DNA of 24,761 nucleotides from IMG/VR virus record IMGVR_UViG_3300008217_000084, positions 1 to 24,761 of that record; one strand, given 5' to 3'. This document shows positions 7,597 through 13,974 of this stretch, in pieces. Both the position numbers and the translations under genes were made by a program. The stretch comes from a virus. Under the pieces are notes generated by a model that did no database searches, had not been told where the DNA came from, and saw only the letters and a list, made by a program, of their open reading frames with translations. The first letter of the stretch is position 1. Every line of letters begins with the position of its first letter.

Positions 7597-8417
7597 GCTA
7601 TATTCTTTTCCTTTCCTAAAGATTCTTCAATAGTTATAATTGAGTGGGTGTTGTCCCACTCCAACGCATACTTTGCGTCACCAATTGTTTTGGCTTTCCA
7701 GTTTTTAAACCAAGGACCACCAGTGGTGAAGTGAACATTTTTAGCTACGAGGTCAGGGGATGAGTGTCCATCCAGCCAGTTCCATTCTTCTGGAAGAGAA
7801 CCTATATCATGGTCTGAAATCCATTTAAAATTATGGAGATACCATCCTGTCTGGAGATTAACATCATCTATAGAAAAATATTTATGTGCTTCATGACCAC
7901 AGTTCCACAGTACAAAACTAGACCAGTTTTTTCTAGAGTATTGTGTTTGTGCTTTATTATCCATCTTTAAATGCTCTGTGGGGGAATGGTTGTGTTGCAC
8001 ACACCAGATAGCCTTGTCTTCTCTTAATGGATAATCAAATACTTCCATAATGTCCGACCTTACCATCATGTCACAATCCATGAATAGAGCATACCCTTGA
8101 TGCCTATTTAAAAAGGGAACTAAGAAACGAGTAAAACTAAATTCAGTTGAAAAAGGTTTTTTATCTACTGTATCTACAGATATCTCCTCTTCACTTTCTG
8201 AATGAGCCATGCTCTGGGATATATTGGGAATAATATTAATGGTTTCTCTTCTATAGAAACCTATTCGCCGCATCTCTTCCTGAAAGATAGGAATAATATT
8301 CACTGGTTTAGAAGAAAAATCCAGTATGGATTCAACAAGAACTTTATATGCTTCCCCATCTCTGGGATCGTATCCAATATAAATTGTTGGTAAACTATGC
8401 ATCTGTCTTTGTCTCAT
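7575..8417 (-). CDS. Glycosyltransferase-like protein with DxD motif
   Basis: 280 residues. After a Rossmann-like start (TIYIGYDPRDGEAYKVLVES) comes ALFMDCDMMV with D114/D116 as the DxD metal site, then SFVLWNC and the late HFTTGGPWF block, an order typical of GT-A glycosyltransferases near GT8. It would transfer a sugar from a nucleotide donor in the cytoplasm. The ATG at 8417 has AGGA seven bases upstream; an internal ATG at 8402 lies nearer the upstream stop codon but has no ribosome site. It overlaps both neighbours (23 and 22 nt), so it is co-translated with the fusion glycosyltransferase and probably works in the same modification. Confidence 0.7.
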   Translation of the reverse strand: MRQRQMHSLPTIYIGYDPRDGEAYKVLVESILDFSSKPVNIIPIFQEEMRRIGFYRRETINIIPNISQSMAHSESEEEISVDTVDKKPFSTEFSFTRFLVPFLNRHQGYALFMDCDMMVRSDIMEVFDYPLREDKAIWCVQHNHSPTEHLKMDNKAQTQYSRKNWSSFVLWNCGHEAHKYFSIDDVNLQTGWYLHNFKWISDHDIGSLPEEWNWLDGHSSPDLVAKNVHFTTGGPWFKNWKAKTIGDAKYALEWDNTHSIITIEESLGKEKNIAWKKELI

Positions 8418-8841
8418 ATAAAGTTCCTACAGGTTCTATATTTATTTTATATTTTTTAAATATCTTTTTCCATCCTGTTCTTGTACTAAAGAATTCAATA
8501 CCATTACATTCATTTTCTATGGTATATCGAACTAGAGATTTCAACATGGGTTCTTCCCACCTAGACATCTCATTATTTTTTGCTGACATATAACCCCATT
8601 GACATATACGTTTTGTAGGATACTCTATAATTTGAGTACAGTAAGCAGCAACAATATTATTGGCAGAGTCCTCCCAGCCTATCCACACTAGTAGATATCT
8701 TTCTTTAATCTTTTCTTTTAAAGAAGCTAGTGTTTCTCTCCCCATACCTTCTTTCTCTATAATTTTCTCAAACAATGGAGATATTTGGGACCAAAATACA
8801 TCTATGACCTGTGCTTCTACTGGTGTAAATTTAAAAGCCAT
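8395..8841 (-). CDS. Phage protein, possible GNAT fold (T7 gp13-like pattern)
   Basis: 148 residues. The order of elements (a helix with SLKEKIKERYLLVWIGWED, then NIVAAYCTQIIEYPTKRICQWGYMSA, then ECNGIEFFSTRTGWKKIFKKY) follows the beta-strand and helix pattern of GNAT acyltransferases and of small phage proteins related to T7 internal virion protein gp13. The acetyl-CoA pyrophosphate loop is not clear, so enzymatic activity is doubtful. No strong ribosome site is seen next to the ATG; the preceding bases form a terminator-like hairpin. It is the first gene after the Hsp20 transcription unit and overlaps the glycosyltransferase gene by 23 nt. Confidence 0.5.
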   Translation of the reverse strand: MAFKFTPVEAQVIDVFWSQISPLFEKIIEKEGMGRETLASLKEKIKERYLLVWIGWEDSANNIVAAYCTQIIEYPTKRICQWGYMSAKNNEMSRWEEPMLKSLVRYTIENECNGIEFFSTRTGWKKIFKKYKINIEPVGTLYETKTDA

Positions 8842-8870
8842 TAAAAATAGGAAGGGCTTTATACCCCTCC
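8842..8870 (-). terminator. Intrinsic terminator after hsp20
   Basis: On the minus strand GGAGGGG (8864-8870) pairs with CCCTTCC (8850-8856), seven pairs with one G-U, around a seven-base loop, followed by TATTTTTA. It starts seven bases after the Hsp20 stop codon and ends at the next start codon. It would end or reduce the heat-shock transcript, with some read-through needed for the downstream genes unless they have their own promoter. Confidence 0.6.
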
Positions 8871-8876
8871 ACTCCT

Positions 8877-9317
8877 CTAGTTAATTGTGAATATTTTAGG
8901 TTTCTTCTCCTCTGGTAGTTTATGTTCTAAATATATATGTAACAGACCGTCCTTAAAAGAAACACTCTTTACAGTCATGTAAGGAGAAAGTTTAAAATCT
9001 TTTGTAAAAGAACGACACGCTATACCATTATATAAGTATTGGGTTTCTTTTGTATCTTTTAATTTTTCTCCTTCAGAAGAAATTCTAAGAGTACCCTCTT
9101 CAATTAATTTAACAGAAATATTATCTTTATAATATCCAGCTAATGCAAGAGTTAATATATACATATTAAATTCCCCTGCTTCATTATTTCCACCAGTTGC
9201 TACAATCCTATGAGGGGGAAACACTTTATTTTTTTCTGGAAGAGACTGCATATGCTGCAGATCGTCCATAAACTTTGTTAATCCTATACTGTGATTCAGT
9301 GTGTGAGCAGTAAACAT
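8877..9317 (-). CDS. Small heat-shock protein Hsp20 (IbpA-like)
   Basis: 146 residues from the ATG at 9317, chosen because AAAGGAG precedes it at good spacing; an in-frame TTG extension to 9434 would run through the structured leader. The alpha-crystallin domain is visible: YILTLALAGYYKDNISVKLIE, LRISSEG, then LYNGIACRSFTKDFKL and LLHIYLEH, ending in an IbpA-like KPKIFTI tail that carries the I-x-I motif. Such proteins bind unfolding proteins in the cytoplasm and hand them to other chaperones. Hsp20 genes are known in some marine phages, where a role in virion assembly or host stress is suspected. It has its own promoter and leader, and is followed by a terminator. Confidence 0.85.
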   Translation of the reverse strand: MFTAHTLNHSIGLTKFMDDLQHMQSLPEKNKVFPPHRIVATGGNNEAGEFNMYILTLALAGYYKDNISVKLIEEGTLRISSEGEKLKDTKETQYLYNGIACRSFTKDFKLSPYMTVKSVSFKDGLLHIYLEHKLPEEKKPKIFTIN

Positions 9318-9442
9318 TTTATCTCCTTTCGCAAGATGTTTTGGAAACCCAACAAGGCATTTCCAAGGATAGTCTGTAGCCCGATTTCTTCTCGCTACCC
9401 TAGTTAATAGGAGTAGTCGGGAGGCACAGACCAAGCCTTGAT
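9318..9442 (-). promoter_or_regulatory. Structured 5' leader of hsp20, candidate RNA thermometer
   Basis: About 125 nt lie between the predicted transcription start and the Hsp20 ATG, and most of it can fold. Outer stem: GTCTGT with ACAGAC and TCCCGA-side with TCGGG (9372-9384 against 9417-9431), enclosing an eight-pair hairpin CTAC/CCTA with TAGG/GTAG at 9395-9415 with one bulge. Next, TTGGAAA pairs with TTTCCAA (9341-9366). Last, CATCTT pairs with AAGGAG across a GCGA tetraloop (9323-9338), with one A-A mismatch and one G-U; this covers the whole ribosome-binding site. Several hairpins with a weak, mismatched last one over the site is the layout of ROSE-like thermosensors of small heat-shock genes. 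Thermal behaviour is inferred. Confidence 0.55.
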
Positions 9443-9448
9443 TTATTT

Positions 9449-9477
9449 ATTATCTCATATTTTCTCTCTACTGTCAA
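9449..9477 (-). promoter_or_regulatory. Sigma70-type promoter for hsp20
   Basis: TTGACA (9472-9477), a 17-nt spacer and GATAAT (9449-9454) on the minus strand. Transcription would start near 9442. The -35 box begins 11 nt past the encoded CCA of the tRNA. The match to the host housekeeping consensus is close, so host polymerase should read it; it is not a heat-shock sigma32 promoter by sequence, which leaves temperature control to the leader. Confidence 0.7.
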
Positions 9478-9487
9478 CAAAAAATAT

Positions 9488-9564
9488 TGGTGCTCTTGGA
9501 AGGACTTGAACCCACAACCTACAGATTAGAAGTCTGTCGCTCTATCCAGTTGAGCTACAAGAGC
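9488..9564 (-). tRNA. tRNA-Arg (anticodon UCU)
   Basis: 77 nt including an encoded CCA. The acceptor stem GCTCTTG/CAAGAGC is perfect, the D stem is GCTC/GAGC, the anticodon stem ACAGA/TCTGT holds loop CTTCTAA (anticodon TCT), and the T loop is TTCAAGT. The T stem GTGGG/CCTTC has one T-T mismatch and one G-T pair. It reads AGA, a codon used very often in these AT-rich genes. Its first base is the last base of the ribonucleotide reductase stop codon, so the tRNA must be cut from that mRNA by RNase P. Confidence 0.93.
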
Positions 9565-11240
9565 TAAACTCCACATACCCCACCTGAACCAGTGATCTCA
9601 CAAATATCATGAGCCTGTATGTTATCTTCAAATTCTTCACCAAGTTTATCTACTGCCTCTTTATAAGACACAACGGTTAGAGGCTGTCCGCCTCTGCTTC
9701 CATCAGGAAAACAGGTAAATCCTCTAAGTCTATGAGCATACCTAGCTAGTGTCTGAGCAAAAGGCTCTACTAAATCTTCATTATTTTCTTTAGTATCCCA
9801 CGGTGGGAGATTGATTGTACTTGAAATACTCATGTCCACATATTCCTGTATGTTAGCTTGGAAAGATAATCTTCTTTCATAATCTGTAGCCAAGTCCATT
9901 GCTGATTCTATTTTGTTGGGGTCTGTTCCATACAAGTCAATCATTTCTTGAGCCGCACTATCTACAACATACTGGTAATGCCACCTTCTATTTTTCAGGT
10001 ATCTTCTTTTATAAGAGACAGCAAAGATAGGTTCAACCCCAGTAGATGTACCAGCAATAATACCTATTGTTCCTGTAGGTGCTACTGCACGTTTAGCTAC
10101 AGGTCTGGAAATTCCTAATTCATCTGCAAAGGAATCAGAAATCCTATCAGACTCTGCCTCATAAACTTTCAACCAACGGTGCATCTCTTCTGTAGTTTCA
10201 TACTTGCTATTTCTTTGTATCAACCACTCATGCAGACCCATCAATCCTAGACCAAGCCTTCTATTCTTTTCTCTTACTTCATAAACTTTATCATATGGTA
10301 GTTGTGCTCTGAGTGTACCGCAAAGAAGAAACTTTGTAGCTAATTCTACCACGTCTCTAAGCTGATTAAGATCATCAATCCTAGCAAAATTAAGACTTCC
10401 CAAATTGCACACATCTGAATCATCTTCTGACGTAACTTCTGTACAAGCATTTCGTAGCGTTTCTTTTTCCTTGTCGAAGAAATTGAAACTAAAGCCCGGT
10501 TCTGCTGTTGACAAAGCCTGACGTATATTTGTCCTAAAGACATCTCCTACCTCTCCTGTTTTCCAAAAGTTTAATAACCATTCTGTGTCATAATTAACAC
10601 TTACATTTGTCATGTCTAAGGGGGCAGGAAAATTAAAGTCATCTTGTTTAACATCAAACAAAGTCTGTCCTGTATTCCCTATCGGCATATCCTTCCAGTT
10701 TTTAGAAGAAAGAAATTTATATATATCCTCATGCTTCCAATTCAGGCTTGCATAAATTGCAGACCTTCTACTACCTCCCTGCATAACTCTTCTGCCAATT
10801 TCATTTATCATTTGTATTTTAGGAATAGGTCCAGAAGCAATACCACCTGTTCCTCCAAGTCCTTTACCTTCTGCTCTGTACACTGAGTAGTCAGAACCTA
10901 TTCCACCACCTGTCATCAGACAGGATTCAGCCTTCCAAGAAAGATTAGCCCAATCTTCTCTGGTGTCTTCCTCACATTTTAAGAGATAACAATTATTAAA
11001 AAACTTCTTCTCTCTTCCTGCGTAATATAAATACCTACCCCCCGGAATAAATCTTAATTCTGCTATATGATTTGTAAGCTCTGTCTTTTCTGAGGTAGTC
11101 ATCTTGTCCTGACACACATCCTCAACCAGAGTTGCTGCCAGTTCATACATAGTCTCAGCACCTGCATGATAGTACTTTGTATTAAATATATCTTCTGAAA
11201 ATTTGGATCGGAACTGTGGATTTTTATTGGATTTAAACAT
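9564..11240 (-). CDS. nrdJ: Class II (adenosylcobalamin-dependent) ribonucleoside reductase
   Basis: 558 residues from the ATG at 11240; a TTG one codon earlier is possible. It reduces ribonucleotides to deoxyribonucleotides for phage DNA synthesis using a B12-derived radical. The catalytic set is visible: N264-A-C266-T-E268 (thiyl-radical Cys between Asn and Glu), the redox pair C84 (FFNNCYLL) and C278 (SDVCNLGSLN), a PTGTIG glycine-rich stretch, and C-terminal redox cysteines 547 and 556 (CEITGSGGVCGV). There is no N-terminal ATP-cone and no NrdB partner gene, both fitting class II. It overlaps DUF3310 by eight bases and the tRNA by one. Confidence 0.88.
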   Translation of the reverse strand: MFKSNKNPQFRSKFSEDIFNTKYYHAGAETMYELAATLVEDVCQDKMTTSEKTELTNHIAELRFIPGGRYLYYAGREKKFFNNCYLLKCEEDTREDWANLSWKAESCLMTGGGIGSDYSVYRAEGKGLGGTGGIASGPIPKIQMINEIGRRVMQGGSRRSAIYASLNWKHEDIYKFLSSKNWKDMPIGNTGQTLFDVKQDDFNFPAPLDMTNVSVNYDTEWLLNFWKTGEVGDVFRTNIRQALSTAEPGFSFNFFDKEKETLRNACTEVTSEDDSDVCNLGSLNFARIDDLNQLRDVVELATKFLLCGTLRAQLPYDKVYEVREKNRRLGLGLMGLHEWLIQRNSKYETTEEMHRWLKVYEAESDRISDSFADELGISRPVAKRAVAPTGTIGIIAGTSTGVEPIFAVSYKRRYLKNRRWHYQYVVDSAAQEMIDLYGTDPNKIESAMDLATDYERRLSFQANIQEYVDMSISSTINLPPWDTKENNEDLVEPFAQTLARYAHRLRGFTCFPDGSRGGQPLTVVSYKEAVDKLGEEFEDNIQAHDICEITGSGGVCGV

Positions 11241-11469
11241 CAACTCCCCCCTCTGGCTTCTCGTTGTAAGCTAATTGTAGAATTAATTCTGCGTAGTGAA
11301 TAACTTTTTTGATGTCTGCGGCTCCATCACCTTTCATTCTGTGACGGGTTATATATTTTATCACATTACCCTCAAAATAGTCAAGGTTGTTTGCATAAAT
11401 ATATTCTACTGGTTGTATCTTACAACTTCTATAATGTTCTCCTCCAACCTGCTTATCTAATGGTTTCAT
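11233..11469 (-). CDS. DUF3310 protein
   Basis: 78 residues covering the whole DUF3310 motif: VGGEHYRS, IQPVEYIYANNLDYFEGNVIKYITRH, KGDGAADIKKVIHYAELIL. This domain is also found in T7 gp1.7, a nucleotide kinase, and often sits in phage nucleotide-metabolism operons. The protein here is only the domain itself, so kinase activity is uncertain. GAGGAAGG lies about seven bases upstream of the ATG. Its end overlaps the ribonucleotide reductase start, consistent with a shared role in nucleotide supply. Confidence 0.8.
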   Translation of the reverse strand: MKPLDKQVGGEHYRSCKIQPVEYIYANNLDYFEGNVIKYITRHRMKGDGAADIKKVIHYAELILQLAYNEKPEGGVDV

Positions 11470-11491
11470 GGTTGTGCCTTCCTCTAAGTTG

Positions 11492-11836
11492 TTACTGTGT
11501 GCGGCGAGAAAATAATAAATTAATTTTTTCTCTCATATGTTTTTTATTATTTGAAGTGATTACATCAAGTGCAAAAGTTTTCATTTGTGTTGGGTCAATG
11601 TTTGCTAGGTCACATACTTCTTCAAAGTCAGAAGCTGTTACACCAATGCTTGCATAGAACCAAGCCAGTGCTCTTTCTTTATTTAAAGATTTTCTTTTAT
11701 CTGGAATAAGACTTTCTTCTGTTATCGCATCAAGAAGAGCCTGAAGAATAACAGACATAAATAAAAATGATTCTGGGGTGGCAACTGTTTCTCTAGGGGT
11801 TAGGGTTTGGGATGCAATTTTCTTTGTTACAGACAT
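11492..11836 (-). CDS. Hypothetical helical phage protein
   Basis: 114 residues from the ATG at 11836, one base after the resolvase stop codon; a longer frame reaches 11902 but would run deep into the resolvase gene. The sequence appears mostly helical, with ERALAWFYASIGVTASDFEEVCDLANID looking like a compact helix-turn-helix or small helical domain, and a basic C-terminus (KKHMREKINLLFSRRTQ). I do not recognise the family. Position between the resolvase and DUF3310/RNR genes puts it in the recombination and nucleotide operon. Confidence 0.6.
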   Translation of the reverse strand: MSVTKKIASQTLTPRETVATPESFLFMSVILQALLDAITEESLIPDKRKSLNKERALAWFYASIGVTASDFEEVCDLANIDPTQMKTFALDVITSNNKKHMREKINLLFSRRTQ

Positions 11837-11837
11837 C

Positions 11838-12206
11838 CTACTGTAACCAGTCTGCAGGAATTCCTTCTGCTGCTTTACAATATAGATATCCGTTCTTCTC
11901 ACACCACCTACCGTAGGTCATCTTTCCTTTTTTCCAAAGCTTCTGTTTTGGATTAGAGAAGACAAACCTGATGTCCATGTCTGGATACTGCTCTTTAATG
12001 AACAGCATCTTCTTTCTATCTGCAAGAGTGAACCTTCCTTTACATTCCAGTATCACCCCATTAGATAGAAAGAAGTCTGGTATATAATGCTTCTCCTCTA
12101 CCCAAAGATAGGGGAGTCGTTTCTTTTCGTAACGTGCCTTCATCTTATTTTCTTTAAGATGTTTTGCTGTATCAACCTCTAGCTGAGATTTATACTTAGT
12201 TTTCAT
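11838..12206 (-). CDS. T7 endonuclease I-like Holliday junction resolvase
   Basis: 122 residues. It should cut branched DNA (Holliday junctions, replication forks) before packaging. The active-site residues of T7 gp3 are conserved: E10 in SQLE, D44 in IPDFFL, E54 and K56 in LECKG. The downstream RKKMLFIKEQYPDMDIRFVFSN also follows gp3 closely. T7 gp3 has 149 residues; this one is shorter at both ends. It starts inside the end of the RecB-like nuclease gene (11-base overlap). Confidence 0.9.
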   Translation of the reverse strand: MKTKYKSQLEVDTAKHLKENKMKARYEKKRLPYLWVEEKHYIPDFFLSNGVILECKGRFTLADRKKMLFIKEQYPDMDIRFVFSNPKQKLWKKGKMTYGRWCEKNGYLYCKAAEGIPADWLQ

Positions 12207-13074
12207 TTGTCATTCCAGAAGGAATTTCTTCTACGTTAGGCTGTTTAACAATCCTTGTAAAAAATCTAGGACCATTTGCATAACGGAATGTTCTTAAACC
12301 TCTACCCTCATTTATATCACTCCAACAAAAGAATTTATAAGGGCAATAACTACAACCAATACTAAGCTTTCTGTTTCCTGTTTTACCTTCTGGTACATCT
12401 GAATAGCATCTCTCAGGTGGGATATCGGAATCCAAAGCCTTTCTAATTTTTCCTATCCTTTGAGATACATTATCAAATTCAAGTTCATGTAGAGGTGAAA
12501 GAGCCAGCTTCCCATTCTGTTTATCAATAGCTAGGAAAGCAGCTTCCCTATCTCCTTCTGCTTGTGCATAGCCTGAAAGTTGTGAGATATATCCAAAGGG
12601 ATCATCCTGTCCCACTGTGTTGCTCTCAAACTTTTTAAAGGAATAAGAAGAAGCACTCTTTACATCTACTGTTACGCCATCAATACGACAATCCTTATGT
12701 CCTCTTACACCGTCCAGTTCAACTTTCTTTTGTTCCTCCTCAACAGTATGACCAGCAGCTTTAGCTAAGAAAAGTAAAAGCTCTTCAAGAATATTTCCGT
12801 ACAGAAATTTAATCTGATTATGAGGTAAAGGTTTTTCATTAACAGGATATTCCTTTAAATCATACCAGAGTTGCCTCAGAGGTTTACCCACCTGAGACAT
12901 CCTTAAGGTTCTTTTCCTTTTAGGTTGTTTACTTTCAAGTAACCTGTTTACAACATGATTTGTTATAGCTCTTGATAGCTGTCTAGCAGATAATTTTAGA
13001 TCGTCTTTATCAACAGAGGACGCATCGGTAAAGAGATCATATATATCTTCTACTAAGGTATCTATTTTTTTCAT
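12196..13074 (-). CDS. PD-(D/E)XK nuclease, RecB/Cas4-like, with cysteine cluster
   Basis: 292 residues. The nuclease core is visible: a helix with E97/E98 (GNILEELL), H126 and D132 (RGHKDCRIDG), D137 and K139 (VTVDVKS), then Q165/Y169 (YISQLSGYA). Near the C-terminus C223, C241, C244 and C250 (GCSYCPYKFFCW) form a Cys cluster like the Fe-S cluster of Cas4 and AddB exonucleases, but here all four are C-terminal. In phages such proteins are exonucleases in DNA degradation or recombination, filling the place of T7 gp6. GGGGA precedes the ATG. It follows the SSB gene after a strong terminator-like hairpin. Confidence 0.8.
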   Translation of the reverse strand: MKKIDTLVEDIYDLFTDASSVDKDDLKLSARQLSRAITNHVVNRLLESKQPKRKRTLRMSQVGKPLRQLWYDLKEYPVNEKPLPHNQIKFLYGNILEELLLFLAKAAGHTVEEEQKKVELDGVRGHKDCRIDGVTVDVKSASSYSFKKFESNTVGQDDPFGYISQLSGYAQAEGDREAAFLAIDKQNGKLALSPLHELEFDNVSQRIGKIRKALDSDIPPERCYSDVPEGKTGNRKLSIGCSYCPYKFFCWSDINEGRGLRTFRYANGPRFFTRIVKQPNVEEIPSGMTNEN

Positions 13075-13087
13075 ATTTTATTCCCCT

Positions 13088-13132
13088 ATAAAAAGTAGGG
13101 TCGAGGTAGGACTGGCATAGCTACCTCGACCC
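13088..13132 (-). terminator. Strong intrinsic terminator or attenuator after the SSB gene
   Basis: GGGTCGAGGTAG (complement of 13121-13132) pairs perfectly over 12 bases with CTACCTCGACCC (complement of 13098-13109) around an 11-base loop, followed after TAC by TTTTT. It starts eight bases after the SSB stop. Being far more GC-rich than its surroundings, it stands out. It should cut SSB transcript levels off from the downstream nuclease genes, allowing SSB to be made in excess. Confidence 0.8.
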
Positions 13133-13140
13133 CTTCTAGT

Positions 13141-13620
13141 TTAGTTAGAGGGAAAAGGGATATCTTCTTCAGAAGAAGAGTACCCACCTGATACTGCCTC
13201 AAAAGCCTTTTCTTCAGCAGTACCATCAGTGCCATAAGGTACAAGTTCAACTACCTGTACCCCCACAAGATCAGCACTTGTACCTGATTTACCTCCAAAC
13301 TCCCACTCATAGGTGTTGAAACGTACATTTACCTTTGAGCCGTTACCAATGAGAGTATTGTACATTGGTTTTAGTTCAGAGTCTACCAAGTTTGGAGAAC
13401 GATTTACGCCTCCACCTTTGCGACGAACCTTACGTTTCACCGTCACAAAATCCTCACGGTCATCCCCTTTGTTCTTGATGGGAAGACCAATACCCTTTAC
13501 AAACTTCTTAGTTGACGCATCTAATTGACATACATCAACTGTCCAAACACCATCCTCGTCAAAGGTTGTGTTAGGGCTGGCTATACTAGCCCAGTAAGCT
13601 GTTCCTGAAATAACTGCCAT
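13141..13620 (-). CDS. Single-stranded DNA-binding protein, T7 gp2.5-like
   Basis: 159 residues. It should coat single-stranded DNA at the fork and contact polymerase and helicase-primase. The body has an OB-fold-like pattern with aromatic and basic residues (GTAYWASIASPN, DFVTVKRKVRRKGGG, VNVRFNTYEWEF). The C-terminus is acidic and ends near EEDIPFPSN, close to the SSB-type D-D-I-P-F protein-interaction tip. AGGAG sits about ten bases before the ATG. It lies between a long hairpin upstream and a strong terminator downstream, so it can be expressed separately. Confidence 0.82.
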   Translation of the reverse strand: MAVISGTAYWASIASPNTTFDEDGVWTVDVCQLDASTKKFVKGIGLPIKNKGDDREDFVTVKRKVRRKGGGVNRSPNLVDSELKPMYNTLIGNGSKVNVRFNTYEWEFGGKSGTSADLVGVQVVELVPYGTDGTAEEKAFEAVSGGYSSSEEDIPFPSN

Positions 13621-13663
13621 AATTTAAATACTCCTTATAGTTACGGTTAGAATAAGTTCCTAC

Positions 13664-13710
13664 TATTCATATCTGAAGAACTCACTAGAGTTCGTTCTTC
13701 AGATTGAATA
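13664..13710. repeat. Intergenic hairpin H1 (shared apical motif family)
   Basis: TATTCA(t)ATCTGAAGAA at 13664-13680 pairs with TTCTTCAGAT-TGAATA at 13695-13710: 16 pairs with one bulged T. The loop region contains AGAACTCACT directly followed by TAGAGTTCGT, two blocks found in swapped order in the hairpin at 22150. It fills the gap between the HTH gene and SSB. There is no U-tract on either side, so it is not a standard terminator. Confidence 0.7.
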
Positions 13711-13713
13711 GAG

Positions 13714-13914
13714 TTAAGCTGCAAGGCGATAGTAAGTATACCGATTTCCTTCTGGAGTTGAGGCAGTCTTGGTTAAAATATTATAACCTTGACTTCTAAG
13801 CACTGAGATCACAGCAGTAAGATTTTCACACCAACCCCTTTCAATAGCGGTTCGGCGTGTTACCCTCATACCTTTCTTCAGAGCTTGTAGAACTTTACTG
13901 GAAGTTGTCTTCAT
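13714..13914 (-). CDS. Small winged-helix/HTH DNA-binding protein
   Basis: 66 residues. SSKVLQALKKGMRVTRRTAIERGWCENLTAVISVLRSQGYNIL followed by a beta-wing (NRYTYYRLAA) is a winged-helix pattern (HTH_39-like). It could be a small transcriptional regulator or DNA-binding accessory protein. AAAGGAG lies eight bases upstream of the ATG, and a sigma70-type promoter lies directly before it. It is followed four bases after its stop by hairpin H1 and then by the SSB gene, so it may influence the replication operon; the target is unknown. Confidence 0.7.
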   Translation of the reverse strand: MKTTSSKVLQALKKGMRVTRRTAIERGWCENLTAVISVLRSQGYNILTKTASTPEGNRYTYYRLAA

Positions 13915-13945
13915 ATATTTTCTCCTTTAAGTTAATTGAAAGTGT

Positions 13946-13974
13946 ATGGTAGCATAGGCCATATTTAAAGTCAA
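13946..13974 (-). promoter_or_regulatory. Sigma70-type promoter for HTH-SSB unit
   Basis: TTGACT (13969-13974), a 17-nt spacer and TACCAT (13946-13951) on the minus strand. The -35 box overlaps the stop codon of the upstream nuclease-fold gene. The -10 matches the consensus at four of six positions, so moderate strength is expected. Confidence 0.5.

Noticed and set aside
9318-9434. In-frame N-terminal extension of Hsp20 from a TTG at 9434
   Set aside because: It would add 39 residues unlike Hsp20, start within a few bases of the predicted transcription start, and run through the structured leader. The ATG at 9317 has a very good ribosome site.
9488-9564. tRNA gene as a phage attachment site
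   Set aside because: No integrase or repeated tRNA fragment is visible in the window, and the tRNA is complete and has an encoded CCA.
13664-13710. Hairpin H1 as an intrinsic terminator
   Set aside because: The stem is long enough, but no run of T follows it on either strand.
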